NCBI GenBank assembly: GCA_040380145.1
Contig: JBEIJQ010000066.1
Coordinates: 1-16,941 of the forward strand
DNA length: 16,941 nt
Direction of reading: 5' to 3'
From: JBEIJQ01 sp040380145
Lineage (GTDB): Bacteria > Bacteroidota > Bacteroidia > Chitinophagales > Saprospiraceae
In this document: positions 1 through 6,766 of the stretch, in pieces
Layout: each line of letters opens with the position of its first letter
How positions within the stretch are numbered: position 1 is the first letter of the stretch
Made by a program: the position numbers and the translations under genes
Notes under the pieces: model-generated
The model's input: the letters and a program-made list of their open reading frames with translations, nothing else
What the model was told of the DNA's origin: nothing
Databases searched by the model: none

Positions 1-182
1 CTCATTTGGGATATCTGTTCCCAAGAGAGGTAACCCGGACCGGGCTCAACGGGAGGCTCTACCGGTGGGGCCAAACCGGGCGCGACAACCCGATCCATTG
101 CCGGAAAAACAGGGATGGCCGCTTTTGCAAAAAAGGCATTGGTCAAGACAATAAAAAACAAGAAAGACAATATTTTTTTCAT
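1..182 (-). CDS. Small secreted protein, N-terminal part (cut by window edge)
   Basis: The reverse strand opens with ATG at 182 and stays open to the window edge, giving 60 residues. It starts MKKILSFLFFIVLTNAFFAKA, a clear signal peptide with two N-terminal lysines, a hydrophobic core and a likely cleavage after A-K-A. A proline- and glutamate-rich linker follows (about residues 32-50, PPVEPPVEP), then YLSWEQISQM at the edge. From memory, small Bacteroidota exported proteins of unknown function have a similar layout, with a short Met/Lys-rich C-terminal helix after such a linker; I cannot confirm membership from this fragment. It is probably released or periplasmic. I see no good TAnnTTTG element upstream. 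The function is unknown. Confidence 0.7.
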   Translation of the reverse strand, partial: MKKILSFLFFIVLTNAFFAKAAIPVFPAMDRVVAPGLAPPVEPPVEPGPGYLSWEQISQM

Positions 183-407
183 AAGTCAGTGAAAATAAGT
201 TTATTATTTAAAAAAATGAGTGAGTGGTCGAACGGCGTGTATGTTTCTTGCAGCCGACTCCAATGATAAGGAAAAAAGAAAAAAGAGGAATGCCGTCCCC
301 TTATATCTTCGGTTCGTTTCACGATTTCCAGGCTTGCCGATCGAAACCGATCAAGACGGCAGTTGCAATTGCTTTCGGGAAAAAATGCCGAGAACAAAAT
401 CCTTACC

Positions 408-442
408 AAAAAAACAGGGCCCCGTTCACACGAGGCCCTGTT
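408..442 (-). terminator. Rho-independent terminator of the acyl-CoA dehydrogenase gene
   Basis: Read on the minus strand, the arms 442-431 and 424-413 pair over 12 bp (AACAGGGCCTCG with CGGGGCCCTGTT, one T-G wobble) around a 6-nt loop. Seven T follow on the minus strand, two of them inside the stem. It begins 27 nt after the dehydrogenase stop codon, where its terminator would be expected. Confidence 0.85.
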
Positions 443-469
443 GATCGGCAACCGATCTGAGTTCGGCGA

Positions 470-2251
470 TCAGAAGCAGTATCCGTTCTTTTCCAGCATG
501 GTGCGGGCGATCCGGCGGCGGGCTTCTTTGACATTGATGCCCTCGTACTTGGTGAAGCGTTTGAGGCCCATCAGCAGGGTGCGCTTCATATCGCCCTCGG
601 CCCAGGCCGAAATCGCAGACTTGCCTTTCAGCGCCACGCGGTCAACGGCCCCCGACACGAACACCTTGGCCAGGTCGATCTGGTTGGCCGCATCGGCATC
701 GCCCACGCGGTCGGCGAACTTTTCGGCGCGCAGCACCACCGATTCGGCGATGTACACGTCGGCCATCATATCGGAAAGGTCCATCAGGATCTCCTGCTCT
801 TTTTCCAGTTCGAGCATGAATTTCTGCACGGTGGCCCCGGCGGTCATCAGCACGGCCTTTTTGAGCTCGCGGACGGCCTTTTTCTCTTCGGCGAAACGGT
901 CGTTGCCCGGCCCTTCCATGGAAGGCATCGAAAGCAGTTCTTTTTGCACGGCCATGGCGGGGCCCATCAGATCGAGCTGTCCGCGCATGGCTTTTTTGAG
1001 GAGCATGTCCACGGCCAACATGCGGTTGATCTCGTTGGTGCCCTCGAAAATGCGGTTGATGCGGGCGTCGCGGTAGGCGCTGGCCATGGGGGCCTCTTCG
1101 GAATAACCCATGCCGCCGTAGATCTGCAAGCCTTCGTCCACCACAAAATCCAAGCATTCCGAGCCGTGCACCTTCATCAGGGCACATTCGATGGAATACT
1201 CCTCGGCGGCGGCCAACAGGGCCTCCGAGAGGGGCTTGCCTTCGGCGTGGAGCTGGTGCTCCATCCGCGAAATGTCGCCCGAGGCGCGGTAGGTGGCGGC
1301 CAAGTTGGCATAGGTGCGCACCGCCATTTCGGCCAGTTTGTGCTGGATGGCCCCGAACTCGCCGAGGGTCTTGCCGAACTGCTTGCGCTCGTTGGCGTAG
1401 TGCACGGCCTGGGTGGCGATCATCCGGGAACCGCCCAGCACACCGGCGGCCAACTTGATGCGGCCGACGTTCAAGATGTTGAATGCGATTCTGTGCCCCT
1501 TGCCGATCTCGCCCAACACGTTCTGCACGGGCACCCGGACGTTTTCGAAGAACACCTGGCGGGTGGAGGAGCCCTTGATGCCCAGTTTTTTCTCCTCGGC
1601 CCCGACGGAAACCCCCGCCCAAGAACGCTCCACGATGAAGCCCGTGAAACGCTCGCCGTCCACTTTCGCGAACACCACGAACACGTCGGCAAAACCCGCG
1701 TTGGTGATCCACATCTTTTGCCCGTTGAGCACATAGTGGCTGCCGTCCGCGGCCAGATCGGCGCGGGTCTTGGCGGCCAGCGCATCGGAACCCGACCCCG
1801 GCTCGGTCAGACAGTACGCCGCGAATTTTTTCCCTTGGATCAGTTCGGGCAGATACTGCTGCTTTTGCTCCTCTGTGCCGAAATACAGGATCGGCAGCAT
1901 CCCGATGCCCGTGTGCGCCCCGAGCGAGAGCGAGAAAGAACGCCCCAGCGACATGCACTCGGTGATCTTGATGTTGGTCACGAAATCCTGCATGAACCCG
2001 CCGTATTCGGCCGGAAAGGCCGTGCCCAAAATGCCCAGTTCGCCCGCTTCGGCCAACAACTGTTTGGTCAGTTCGATGTCCAGCGATTCGATCTGGACCG
2101 TTTGCGGAACGATGCGGGAATCGATGAACTCCTCCACGGAATTCACCACCATCAGCTGTTCCTCGGTGAAATCCTCTTGGATGAAAATTTGGTCGGCGGT
2201 CGTTTCTGCCACGAGAAATTCACCGCCCTTCAGCACTTTTTCGGATCCCAT
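470..2251 (-). CDS. Acyl-CoA dehydrogenase (FAD-dependent, long 593-aa form)
   Basis: It should oxidise an acyl-CoA to the trans-2-enoyl-CoA using FAD, the first step of beta-oxidation, in the cytoplasm. Visible signatures are CLTEPGSGSDA (about 147-157) and MWITN (180-184) in the flavin- and substrate-binding middle domain, GIKGSSTRQVFF (224-235), and RINRIFEGTNEINRML (397-412). Glu403 in IFEGT is at the position of the catalytic base of medium-chain acyl-CoA dehydrogenase. Residues 420-593 form an extra helical C-terminal region, as in VLCAD-like enzymes and the common ~600-aa Bacteroidota form, so the protein looks full length. The start follows a promoter-like element and a leader of about 100 nt, and a strong terminator follows, so it is probably monocistronic. 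No electron-transfer flavoprotein or thiolase gene lies nearby, and chain-length preference cannot be read from the sequence. Confidence 0.95.
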   Translation of the reverse strand: MGSEKVLKGGEFLVAETTADQIFIQEDFTEEQLMVVNSVEEFIDSRIVPQTVQIESLDIELTKQLLAEAGELGILGTAFPAEYGGFMQDFVTNIKITECMSLGRSFSLSLGAHTGIGMLPILYFGTEEQKQQYLPELIQGKKFAAYCLTEPGSGSDALAAKTRADLAADGSHYVLNGQKMWITNAGFADVFVVFAKVDGERFTGFIVERSWAGVSVGAEEKKLGIKGSSTRQVFFENVRVPVQNVLGEIGKGHRIAFNILNVGRIKLAAGVLGGSRMIATQAVHYANERKQFGKTLGEFGAIQHKLAEMAVRTYANLAATYRASGDISRMEHQLHAEGKPLSEALLAAAEEYSIECALMKVHGSECLDFVVDEGLQIYGGMGYSEEAPMASAYRDARINRIFEGTNEINRMLAVDMLLKKAMRGQLDLMGPAMAVQKELLSMPSMEGPGNDRFAEEKKAVRELKKAVLMTAGATVQKFMLELEKEQEILMDLSDMMADVYIAESVVLRAEKFADRVGDADAANQIDLAKVFVSGAVDRVALKGKSAISAWAEGDMKRTLLMGLKRFTKYEGINVKEARRRIARTMLEKNGYCF

Positions 2252-2356
2252 ATTGCTCGATTTTTGGGTAAAAAAAAACGTTTGCGACTATCGATCGATT
2301 TTCCTCGGATGCGGGCGCATTTTTGCGGTCCGATGCAAGAGAAAAACAATTTTTGA

Positions 2357-2386
2357 CAAAAATAAGCCGCTGCCGCAAAAAAGCAA
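2357..2386 (-). promoter_or_regulatory. Bacteroidota-type promoter of the acyl-CoA dehydrogenase gene
   Basis: On the minus strand TTG (2386-2384) is followed after exactly 19 nt by TATTTTTG (2364-2357). This fits the Bacteroidota -33/-7 pattern (TTG, about 19-23 nt, TAnnTTTG). Transcription would start near 2350, leaving a leader of about 100 nt. It is the only promoter in the window where I can match both elements. Confidence 0.5.
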
Positions 2387-2425
2387 TGCGCGCATAGTTT
2401 TTTTTGACTTTTGCCTTTTGAACGA

Positions 2426-2590
2426 TCAGCCTTTGATGATGAACAGGACCAACAACACGATGGCGACCAGAAAAATCCAAAAAACAATACTGCAGCCCGT
2501 GCTCAAGGTTTCAAAGACATTGTCTCCTTTTTCCCTGAATACCATGCCCGCGAGAAAACCTAGGAAGAGAATGATGAGCAAAATTTCCAT
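2426..2590 (-). CDS. Tiny membrane protein, 54 aa, unknown function
   Basis: ATG at 2590 opens a 54-codon frame ending in TGA at 2426. The protein has a hydrophobic segment at residues 2-18 (EILLIILFLGFLAGMVF), a short polar hinge with REKGDN (19-24) and a conserved-looking ETLSTGC (27-33), then a second hydrophobic segment (34-52) and a lysine near the C-terminus. This is a two-helix hairpin in the inner membrane. I recall similar ~50-aa proteins with an FREKGD...ETLSTGC signature in Bacteroidota genomes, but know no function. It lies 48 nt downstream of the DUF1015 gene with no terminator or obvious promoter between, so co-transcription is likely. It is short enough to be missed by length-filtered gene calling. 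Confidence 0.75.
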   Translation of the reverse strand: MEILLIILFLGFLAGMVFREKGDNVFETLSTGCSIVFWIFLVAIVLLVLFIIKG

Positions 2591-2638
2591 AAAAAATGTG
2601 CTTTTTTTACGATCACCCGTCAGGGATTTCCGATAAGT

Positions 2639-3760
2639 TCAATCGAACAACTGCACGGTGAATCCGCTGCGCAACCGCGGGAAAAACCAAGTGGATTTGG
2701 GCGGCAGGACGCCGTCTTCGATGGCGATGGCGATCATGTCCTCAAGGGCCACGGGATACAGGTTGAAGGCCACGGTGGCGTCACCGTCGTCCACGCTCTC
2801 GATGAGGGCCGTGGTTCCTTTGGGTCCTTCTTGATATTTGATCTTGGGATAGTTGCGCACATCGTCCACGCCGAGGATCCCTTTGAGCACCACTTGATTG
2901 AAGATGGCCACGTCCAAGCGCTCGCGCAGCGATGGCAGCTGTTCCAAATACTCGGGCCGAACGGACAGGCGGTACCATTGTCCGAACAGGTACATCCCCA
3001 AGTGGTGGGGCGTGGCGGGTTTGTAAGATTTGCCGGTCGGTTCGATCTCGTAGGCTTCGGAAAGGCGTTCGAGGAATTGCTGTGCGGTCAGTCCGTTGAG
3101 GGATTCCAGCAGGCGGTTGTAGTTGTGGATCTCGATCTCGCTGGCGGGAAACAGTTCGGCAGACAGGAAGTTGTAGGCTTCTTGGCCGGTGTGGCCGGGG
3201 TTGGCGTTCTTTTGGAGATCGCAGTACAAAAGAGAAGTTTCGCAGCGGTGGTGGCCGTCGGCGATGAACGTGAGCGGTACTTTTTCGGCAAAAAGTTGGG
3301 CATAGCGCTCCAGGTATTCGGGCTGGTCGATGCGCCAATAGGTGTGGTGCTCGTCCTCGTAGTCGAACTCCAGGGTGGGCTTGAGCGAAAAGGTGATCCG
3401 GTTGGTGAGCGCGTCTATTTCCAGCACATTGGGGTAGGTGAGCAGGACAGGCTTGATCAGCGCTCGGCGGTCGTGGTACAACTCCAGGGCCTGTTCTTCC
3501 TTGGCCCGGATGGTGTGCTCGTGCCGACGGATGCGTTCTTCCCGGTAATCGTCCAAGTGGATGTAGGCATTGAATCCCGTATAGCTGCGGTACTTGGTCT
3601 GCATCCGGTGGATGTAGAAGGCCGGTTGCTTGTCTTGCTCGTAAAATCCTTTTTGCCAAAACTGTCGGAAATCTTCTTTGACATCCCGAAAAAAACTGTT
3701 CGGGGATTTTATTTTGGTCAAAAGGGGCAATGCCGCACGATATGGGGAGATAGATGCCAT
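2639..3760 (-). CDS. DUF1015 family protein
   Basis: This 373-aa cytoplasmic protein carries the hallmark DUF1015 blocks: RRHEHT (79-83 region), FIADGHHRCETSLLY (165-179; the family usually has DGHHRYET, so Tyr is replaced by Cys173), GILGVDDVRN (294-303) and the C-terminal PPKSTWFFPRLRSG (353-366). The length is slightly below the usual ~400 aa. No biochemical role can be derived here. From memory, Bacteroidota copies often sit beside serC and serA, and a link to serine metabolism has been proposed; no serine genes are present in this window, so the context gives no support. The start codon is preceded by a TAGTTTTG promoter element. The downstream partner is the 54-aa membrane protein. Confidence 0.9.
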   Translation of the reverse strand: MASISPYRAALPLLTKIKSPNSFFRDVKEDFRQFWQKGFYEQDKQPAFYIHRMQTKYRSYTGFNAYIHLDDYREERIRRHEHTIRAKEEQALELYHDRRALIKPVLLTYPNVLEIDALTNRITFSLKPTLEFDYEDEHHTYWRIDQPEYLERYAQLFAEKVPLTFIADGHHRCETSLLYCDLQKNANPGHTGQEAYNFLSAELFPASEIEIHNYNRLLESLNGLTAQQFLERLSEAYEIEPTGKSYKPATPHHLGMYLFGQWYRLSVRPEYLEQLPSLRERLDVAIFNQVVLKGILGVDDVRNYPKIKYQEGPKGTTALIESVDDGDATVAFNLYPVALEDMIAIAIEDGVLPPKSTWFFPRLRSGFTVQLFD

Positions 3761-3791
3761 GCTGGGTTTATAGGGAAAATGGATGGATGCC

Positions 3792-3799
3792 CAAAACTA
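3792..3799 (-). promoter_or_regulatory. -7 element (TAGTTTTG) upstream of the DUF1015 gene
   Basis: The minus strand reads TAGTTTTG, a full match to TAnnTTTG, 31 nt before the ATG at 3760. No clear TTG is found at the -33 position, where the sequence is TTC. The predicted leader is about 25 nt. Confidence 0.4.
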
Positions 3800-3876
3800 A
3801 AATGTTTTTTTTCGGAGAAGGGAGCCGGAGCGGAAAAAAATTCGGTTTTCGGGCCGTTGGTGTATCCCCGACCATC

Positions 3877-3891
3877 TTTTTTCCCAAAAAA
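3877..3891. repeat. 15-bp intergenic repeat TTTTTTCCCAAAAAA (copy 1 of 2)
   Basis: The identical 15-mer TTTTTTCCCAAAAAA occurs here and at 9116-9130, both just beyond the 3' end of minus-strand genes. Here its A-run supplies the T-tail of the terminator of the secreted hydrolase gene. At 9116-9130 no stem precedes it, so a terminator role is less clear. It belongs to a wider set of T-tract/C-G/A-tract elements in this window. Confidence 0.6.
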
Positions 3892-3925
3892 CAATGCCCC
3901 GGCCCGCTATCTGCGATCCGGGGCA
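3886..3925 (-). terminator. Rho-independent terminator of the T9SS hydrolase gene
   Basis: On the minus strand, TGCCCCGG (3925-3918) pairs with CCGGGGCA (3902-3895) over 8 bp with a 15-nt loop, followed at once by TTGTTTTTT. It starts 21 nt after the hydrolase stop codon. Confidence 0.8.
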
Positions 3926-3946
3926 CGGACAAAAGTCAGGATCCGA

Positions 3947-6601
3947 TCATTCCCCGGACACCGTCAACGGAAGGGTCTGGCGGCCCTCGGCGGAAACTAC
4001 CGTCAGCCAATAGAGCCCCTTGGCCAAGTGGGCCACCGAGCCTTCCCGGGCACCGTCCGGTGCGACCGAGACGGGGAAGTGCACGGGGCGGCCCAGCGGA
4101 TCGAACACCTGCAGCACGGCGTCCGCGGGCAGGTTTTCGATGCGCACGGTCTCGCGGGCGGGGTTGGGGAAAAGGCGCGGCTGCAAGGCCGCGGCGCCGA
4201 GCGCGCCCAAGAAAGTCGCGTTGAAGCCCGGCGAAGAGGCCGAACAGCCGTTGGCGTCGGTGACGACCACCGTGTAAATTCCGTTTTGGACGGGCGAAAA
4301 GGTTTGGCCCGTGGCTCCCGGCACCGGCACGCCGCCCAAATACCAAGCATAAGACGCATAGGTTCCGGTGGTGAGCGACTGTCCGTTTTGCGCGATCGCC
4401 GGCGTGGGCAGGGAGCTGACGGTCAGCACGAGGGTGGCCACGGAGTCGCAGCCGTTGGCGCCCACCAGCGTATCGGCGTGGAGTCCGGCCGCCGTGTAGG
4501 TCTGACCGTTGAACACGTAAGCGTCGCCGCTGCAGATGACCGCGTCGGTGATGCTGCTGCCGACGGGCAGGACCGCCAGATCGAGCGTGGCAACGGAGTC
4601 GCAGCCGTTGGCCGCCGTCAGCGTCACGCTGTAGGTGCCGGCGACCGTGTAGGTCTGTCCGTTGAACACATGGCCCTCGCCAGAGCAAACGATCGCTTGT
4701 TCGCTGACCGCCGACGGAGAGAGTTCGGTCAGCTCCAGAGTAACGGTCGAATCGCAGCCGTTGGCCGCCGTCAGCGTGGTCGTGTAGGTGCCTCCCGCGG
4801 ACAGCGGTTGTCCCAAAAAGTCATAGGTGCCGCCCGTGCAGAAACTGGCCTGCAAATTGGCCGTTCCGGGCTGGTTGACCGCCAGTTGGAGCGTGACCAC
4901 GGAATCGCAGCCGTTGGCGCCGGGGAAGGTGGCCACATAGGTGCCGGGCGCGGCCAGGTTCTGTCCGTCAAAAGCATAGGTGTCGCCCACACAGATAGCG
5001 GCGGTCTCCGTCGAAGTGGTCTGCTGGCCGATGTCCACCAGTGCGTCGGCAGAGCCGGTGCAGCCGTTGGCGTCGGTGGTGGTGACGGCATAGGCGGTGG
5101 CCGCGGCCGGACTGACATTGATCGCCGCGGCGGTCGCCCCGTTGCTCCAAGCGTACTGCACGCCGCCCGTGGCCGACAGCGTGGCCGTGCCGCCCGTGCA
5201 GATCGTGCCCGGGCCGTTGATGGCCACGGCGGGCGACGCGAACACCGTCTGCGTTTCGCTGGCCGTAGAGGTACAGCCGTTCGCTCCTGTGACCGTCACG
5301 GTATAGACGGTGGTTTCGGTGGGCGCAACCGTCTGCATGAATCCGGTGGCTCCGTTGCTCCACGCATAGCCTGCAGCGCCGCCCGCGGCCATCAGCATCA
5401 CCGATGTGCCGGGGCAACGGGGCGTGAGTGGTGCAATCGCCGCCACGGGACCCGGCAAAATGGATACCGCACGCGCCGCGGAAGCCGTGCAGCCGTTGGG
5501 CGTAGAAACCGTGACCGTGTACGAACCGGCCTGCGTCGGGTTGACGGTCAGGTCGGCGGTGGTGGCCCCGTTGTCCCACAAAAACCCGGTGCCGCCGCCG
5601 GCCGTCAGCGTGAGCGCGGCACCCGCGCAAACGGACACGGGGCCCGCGGGTGTGATCACCGGCGCGGGAAAGGCCGGATTGCAGGTGTTTTGATATGTCA
5701 GCCAGTTGGCCGTGGAGATGAGGTTCATGAACTGGGGCCAAGCGGCGCAATCGCCGCTCAGGTGGTAGCGCAGATACGGGATCAGCACGCTGCGCGTGCG
5801 AGCCAACTGGGTGTTGCGGTCGAGCCCGCCGCCCGGAATGCAGGTGGATTCGCCGAACGCGCAGTTGAAGTTGTAGTTGTTGAATTGGCAGTGGTAGCCG
5901 CCCGTAATGCTCACGAAAGTTTTGCAGGACGAGGCCAGGGCGTTGTAGATCGGGGTCTGGTGCTGGCCGGGCGGGGCCACGCAATCGAGGCTGCCCGAGA
6001 TCACGAGATTGGGCACCGTCACATTGGCCGCGGCGGTGATGGCCGACGGGTTGGTGTTGGCCGCGGCAAAGGTGGCCATACAGTTGATCCCCGTGGTGTA
6101 CTGGCCCGCAAGGATCGTGCTCCCGCCGCCCATCGAGTGGCCGCCGATGCCTTTGCGGCCGTTGAGCTTTTGGTTGAAGATCGAACCGGCGTTGGTGTTG
6201 AGCGCCAACATCCGATCGGAAACGAAGGCCAAGTCGCGCCCGAACTCCGTGTGGTTGGGCGAAAAACCGTCCTCGGTGCGAGGAACCGCCACCACAAAAC
6301 CCGCCCGCGCAAGGCTGTCGTAGATCGGCGAATAACTGTCCCAGGCCATCACGAAACCGTGCCCAAACACGAACACGCCGAAGGTCCCGTTGGCCACGGG
6401 CGCATTGGTGCCGGCCACCGTGGCCGGATAAAAGATCTTGGTCTCGATCTGCCGACCGGGACCGCCACCCGTGCCCACTCCGCCCGTTCTGGCGGGGTCG
6501 GCAAAGGTGATCGTCGTGTTGCCGACGGGATAATTTTGGGCGCTCGACACAGCGGAAGCTCCGATGAAAAACAGCAGCAGGATCGGGTAAAGGAGTTTCA
6601 T
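3947..6601 (-). CDS. Secreted PETase/cutinase-like alpha/beta-hydrolase with adhesin repeats and T9SS sorting domain
   Basis: The 884-aa protein starts at 6601 because MKLLYPILLLFFIGASAVSS is a proper signal peptide; an upstream ATG at 6628 would add nine polar residues. Residues about 24-310 form an alpha/beta-hydrolase: HGF oxyanion loop (81-83), nucleophile GGHSMGGG (Ser156), then NVTVPNLVISGSLDCVAP (Asp206) and SITGGYHC (His237). Order and flanks resemble the PETase/polyesterase-cutinase and chlorophyllase-like group. Cys207 and Cys238 directly follow the Asp and His. Three Ig-like modules follow (about 313-382, 384-454, 456-524), then four 51-aa ANGCDS repeats (525-730), another Ig-like module (731-800) and a T9SS type A domain (about 808-884, RLFPNPARETVRIENLPADA). 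It should cross the outer membrane by T9SS and stay surface-attached or be released. The substrate is an ester of unknown type. Confidence 0.88.
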   Translation of the reverse strand: MKLLYPILLLFFIGASAVSSAQNYPVGNTTITFADPARTGGVGTGGGPGRQIETKIFYPATVAGTNAPVANGTFGVFVFGHGFVMAWDSYSPIYDSLARAGFVVAVPRTEDGFSPNHTEFGRDLAFVSDRMLALNTNAGSIFNQKLNGRKGIGGHSMGGGSTILAGQYTTGINCMATFAAANTNPSAITAAANVTVPNLVISGSLDCVAPPGQHQTPIYNALASSCKTFVSITGGYHCQFNNYNFNCAFGESTCIPGGGLDRNTQLARTRSVLIPYLRYHLSGDCAAWPQFMNLISTANWLTYQNTCNPAFPAPVITPAGPVSVCAGAALTLTAGGGTGFLWDNGATTADLTVNPTQAGSYTVTVSTPNGCTASAARAVSILPGPVAAIAPLTPRCPGTSVMLMAAGGAAGYAWSNGATGFMQTVAPTETTVYTVTVTGANGCTSTASETQTVFASPAVAINGPGTICTGGTATLSATGGVQYAWSNGATAAAINVSPAAATAYAVTTTDANGCTGSADALVDIGQQTTSTETAAICVGDTYAFDGQNLAAPGTYVATFPGANGCDSVVTLQLAVNQPGTANLQASFCTGGTYDFLGQPLSAGGTYTTTLTAANGCDSTVTLELTELSPSAVSEQAIVCSGEGHVFNGQTYTVAGTYSVTLTAANGCDSVATLDLAVLPVGSSITDAVICSGDAYVFNGQTYTAAGLHADTLVGANGCDSVATLVLTVSSLPTPAIAQNGQSLTTGTYASYAWYLGGVPVPGATGQTFSPVQNGIYTVVVTDANGCSASSPGFNATFLGALGAAALQPRLFPNPARETVRIENLPADAVLQVFDPLGRPVHFPVSVAPDGAREGSVAHLAKGLYWLTVVSAEGRQTLPLTVSGE
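4412..5029 (-). repeat. Four in-frame 153-bp (51-aa) adhesin repeats
   Basis: Residues 525-730 of the secreted hydrolase are four units of the form ICxGDxYxFNGQ...GTYxxTL..ANGCDSVATL. The 14-mer tcgcagccgttggc (plus strand) recurs at 4446, 4599, 4752 and 4905, exactly 153 bp apart, so the units have no indels relative to one another around this block. The repeats are coding, contain one Cys near each end (possible intra-repeat disulfides), and probably act as a stalk or binding region. Confidence 0.9.
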
Positions 6602-6639
6602 TTTCGGGGTATGACGGTTTTCGGACAAGGATTTTCCCT

Positions 6640-6652
6640 TTTTTCGGAAAAA
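6640..6652. repeat. 13-bp repeat TTTTTCGGAAAAA (copy 1 of 3)
   Basis: TTTTTCGGAAAAA occurs exactly at 6640-6652, 10008-10020 and 12964-12976, always between genes and within 150 nt upstream of a start codon. Variants with CC, GG, CCC or GGGT in the middle occur at 2261-2278, 14125-14140, 16039-16051 and 16169-16185. Function unknown; it may give bent, unstructured DNA or an A/U-rich leader in a GC-rich genome that lacks Shine-Dalgarno sites. Confidence 0.6.
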
Positions 6653-6659
6653 TTTTTCT

Positions 6660-6703
6660 AAAAAAGATGGGGCAAAAATTTTTTTAAAAAAATTTTTGCC
6701 CCA
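6660..6703 (-). terminator. Palindromic terminator of the processive glycosyltransferase gene
   Basis: Positions 6668-6703 form a perfect 36-bp palindrome: TGGGGC, A5, T7 then A7, T5, GCCCCA. On the minus strand the stem is followed by ATCTTTTTT, giving the normal GC-stem plus T-tail arrangement, 63 nt after the glycosyltransferase stop. A/T runs on the plus side mean it could act in both directions. The A/T-rich core is unusual for a terminator stem. Confidence 0.7.
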
Positions 6704-6766
6704 AAAATAAAAAAAAGAAAGTTCGGAAAGTTTGGCCGGAAAGCTACCACCTCCGAACGCCGCGGT

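Noticed and set aside
222..235. GAGTGGTCGAACGG, which looks like the D-arm of tRNA-Ser
   Set aside because: No acceptor stem, anticodon stem-loop, variable arm or T-arm can be paired around it on either strand.
944..2356. 470-codon plus-strand frame opposite the acyl-CoA dehydrogenase, and similar frames at 6782-8341, 10095-11066 and 12937-14271
   Set aside because: All are shadows of strongly supported genes, with composition typical of antisense GC-rich frames and no domain signatures.
4412..5029. CRISPR-like regular spacing of a short repeat
   Set aside because: The 153-bp units are coding, in frame and encode a known type of adhesin repeat; there are no spacers or cas genes.
2831..6661. 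Very long plus-strand open frame (1276 codons) across the DUF1015 and secreted hydrolase genes
   Set aside because: It is antisense to two well-supported genes, its translation is Arg/Gly/His-rich low-complexity sequence without recognisable motifs, and it spans a gene boundary and a terminator. It results from GC-rich codon use on the opposite strand.
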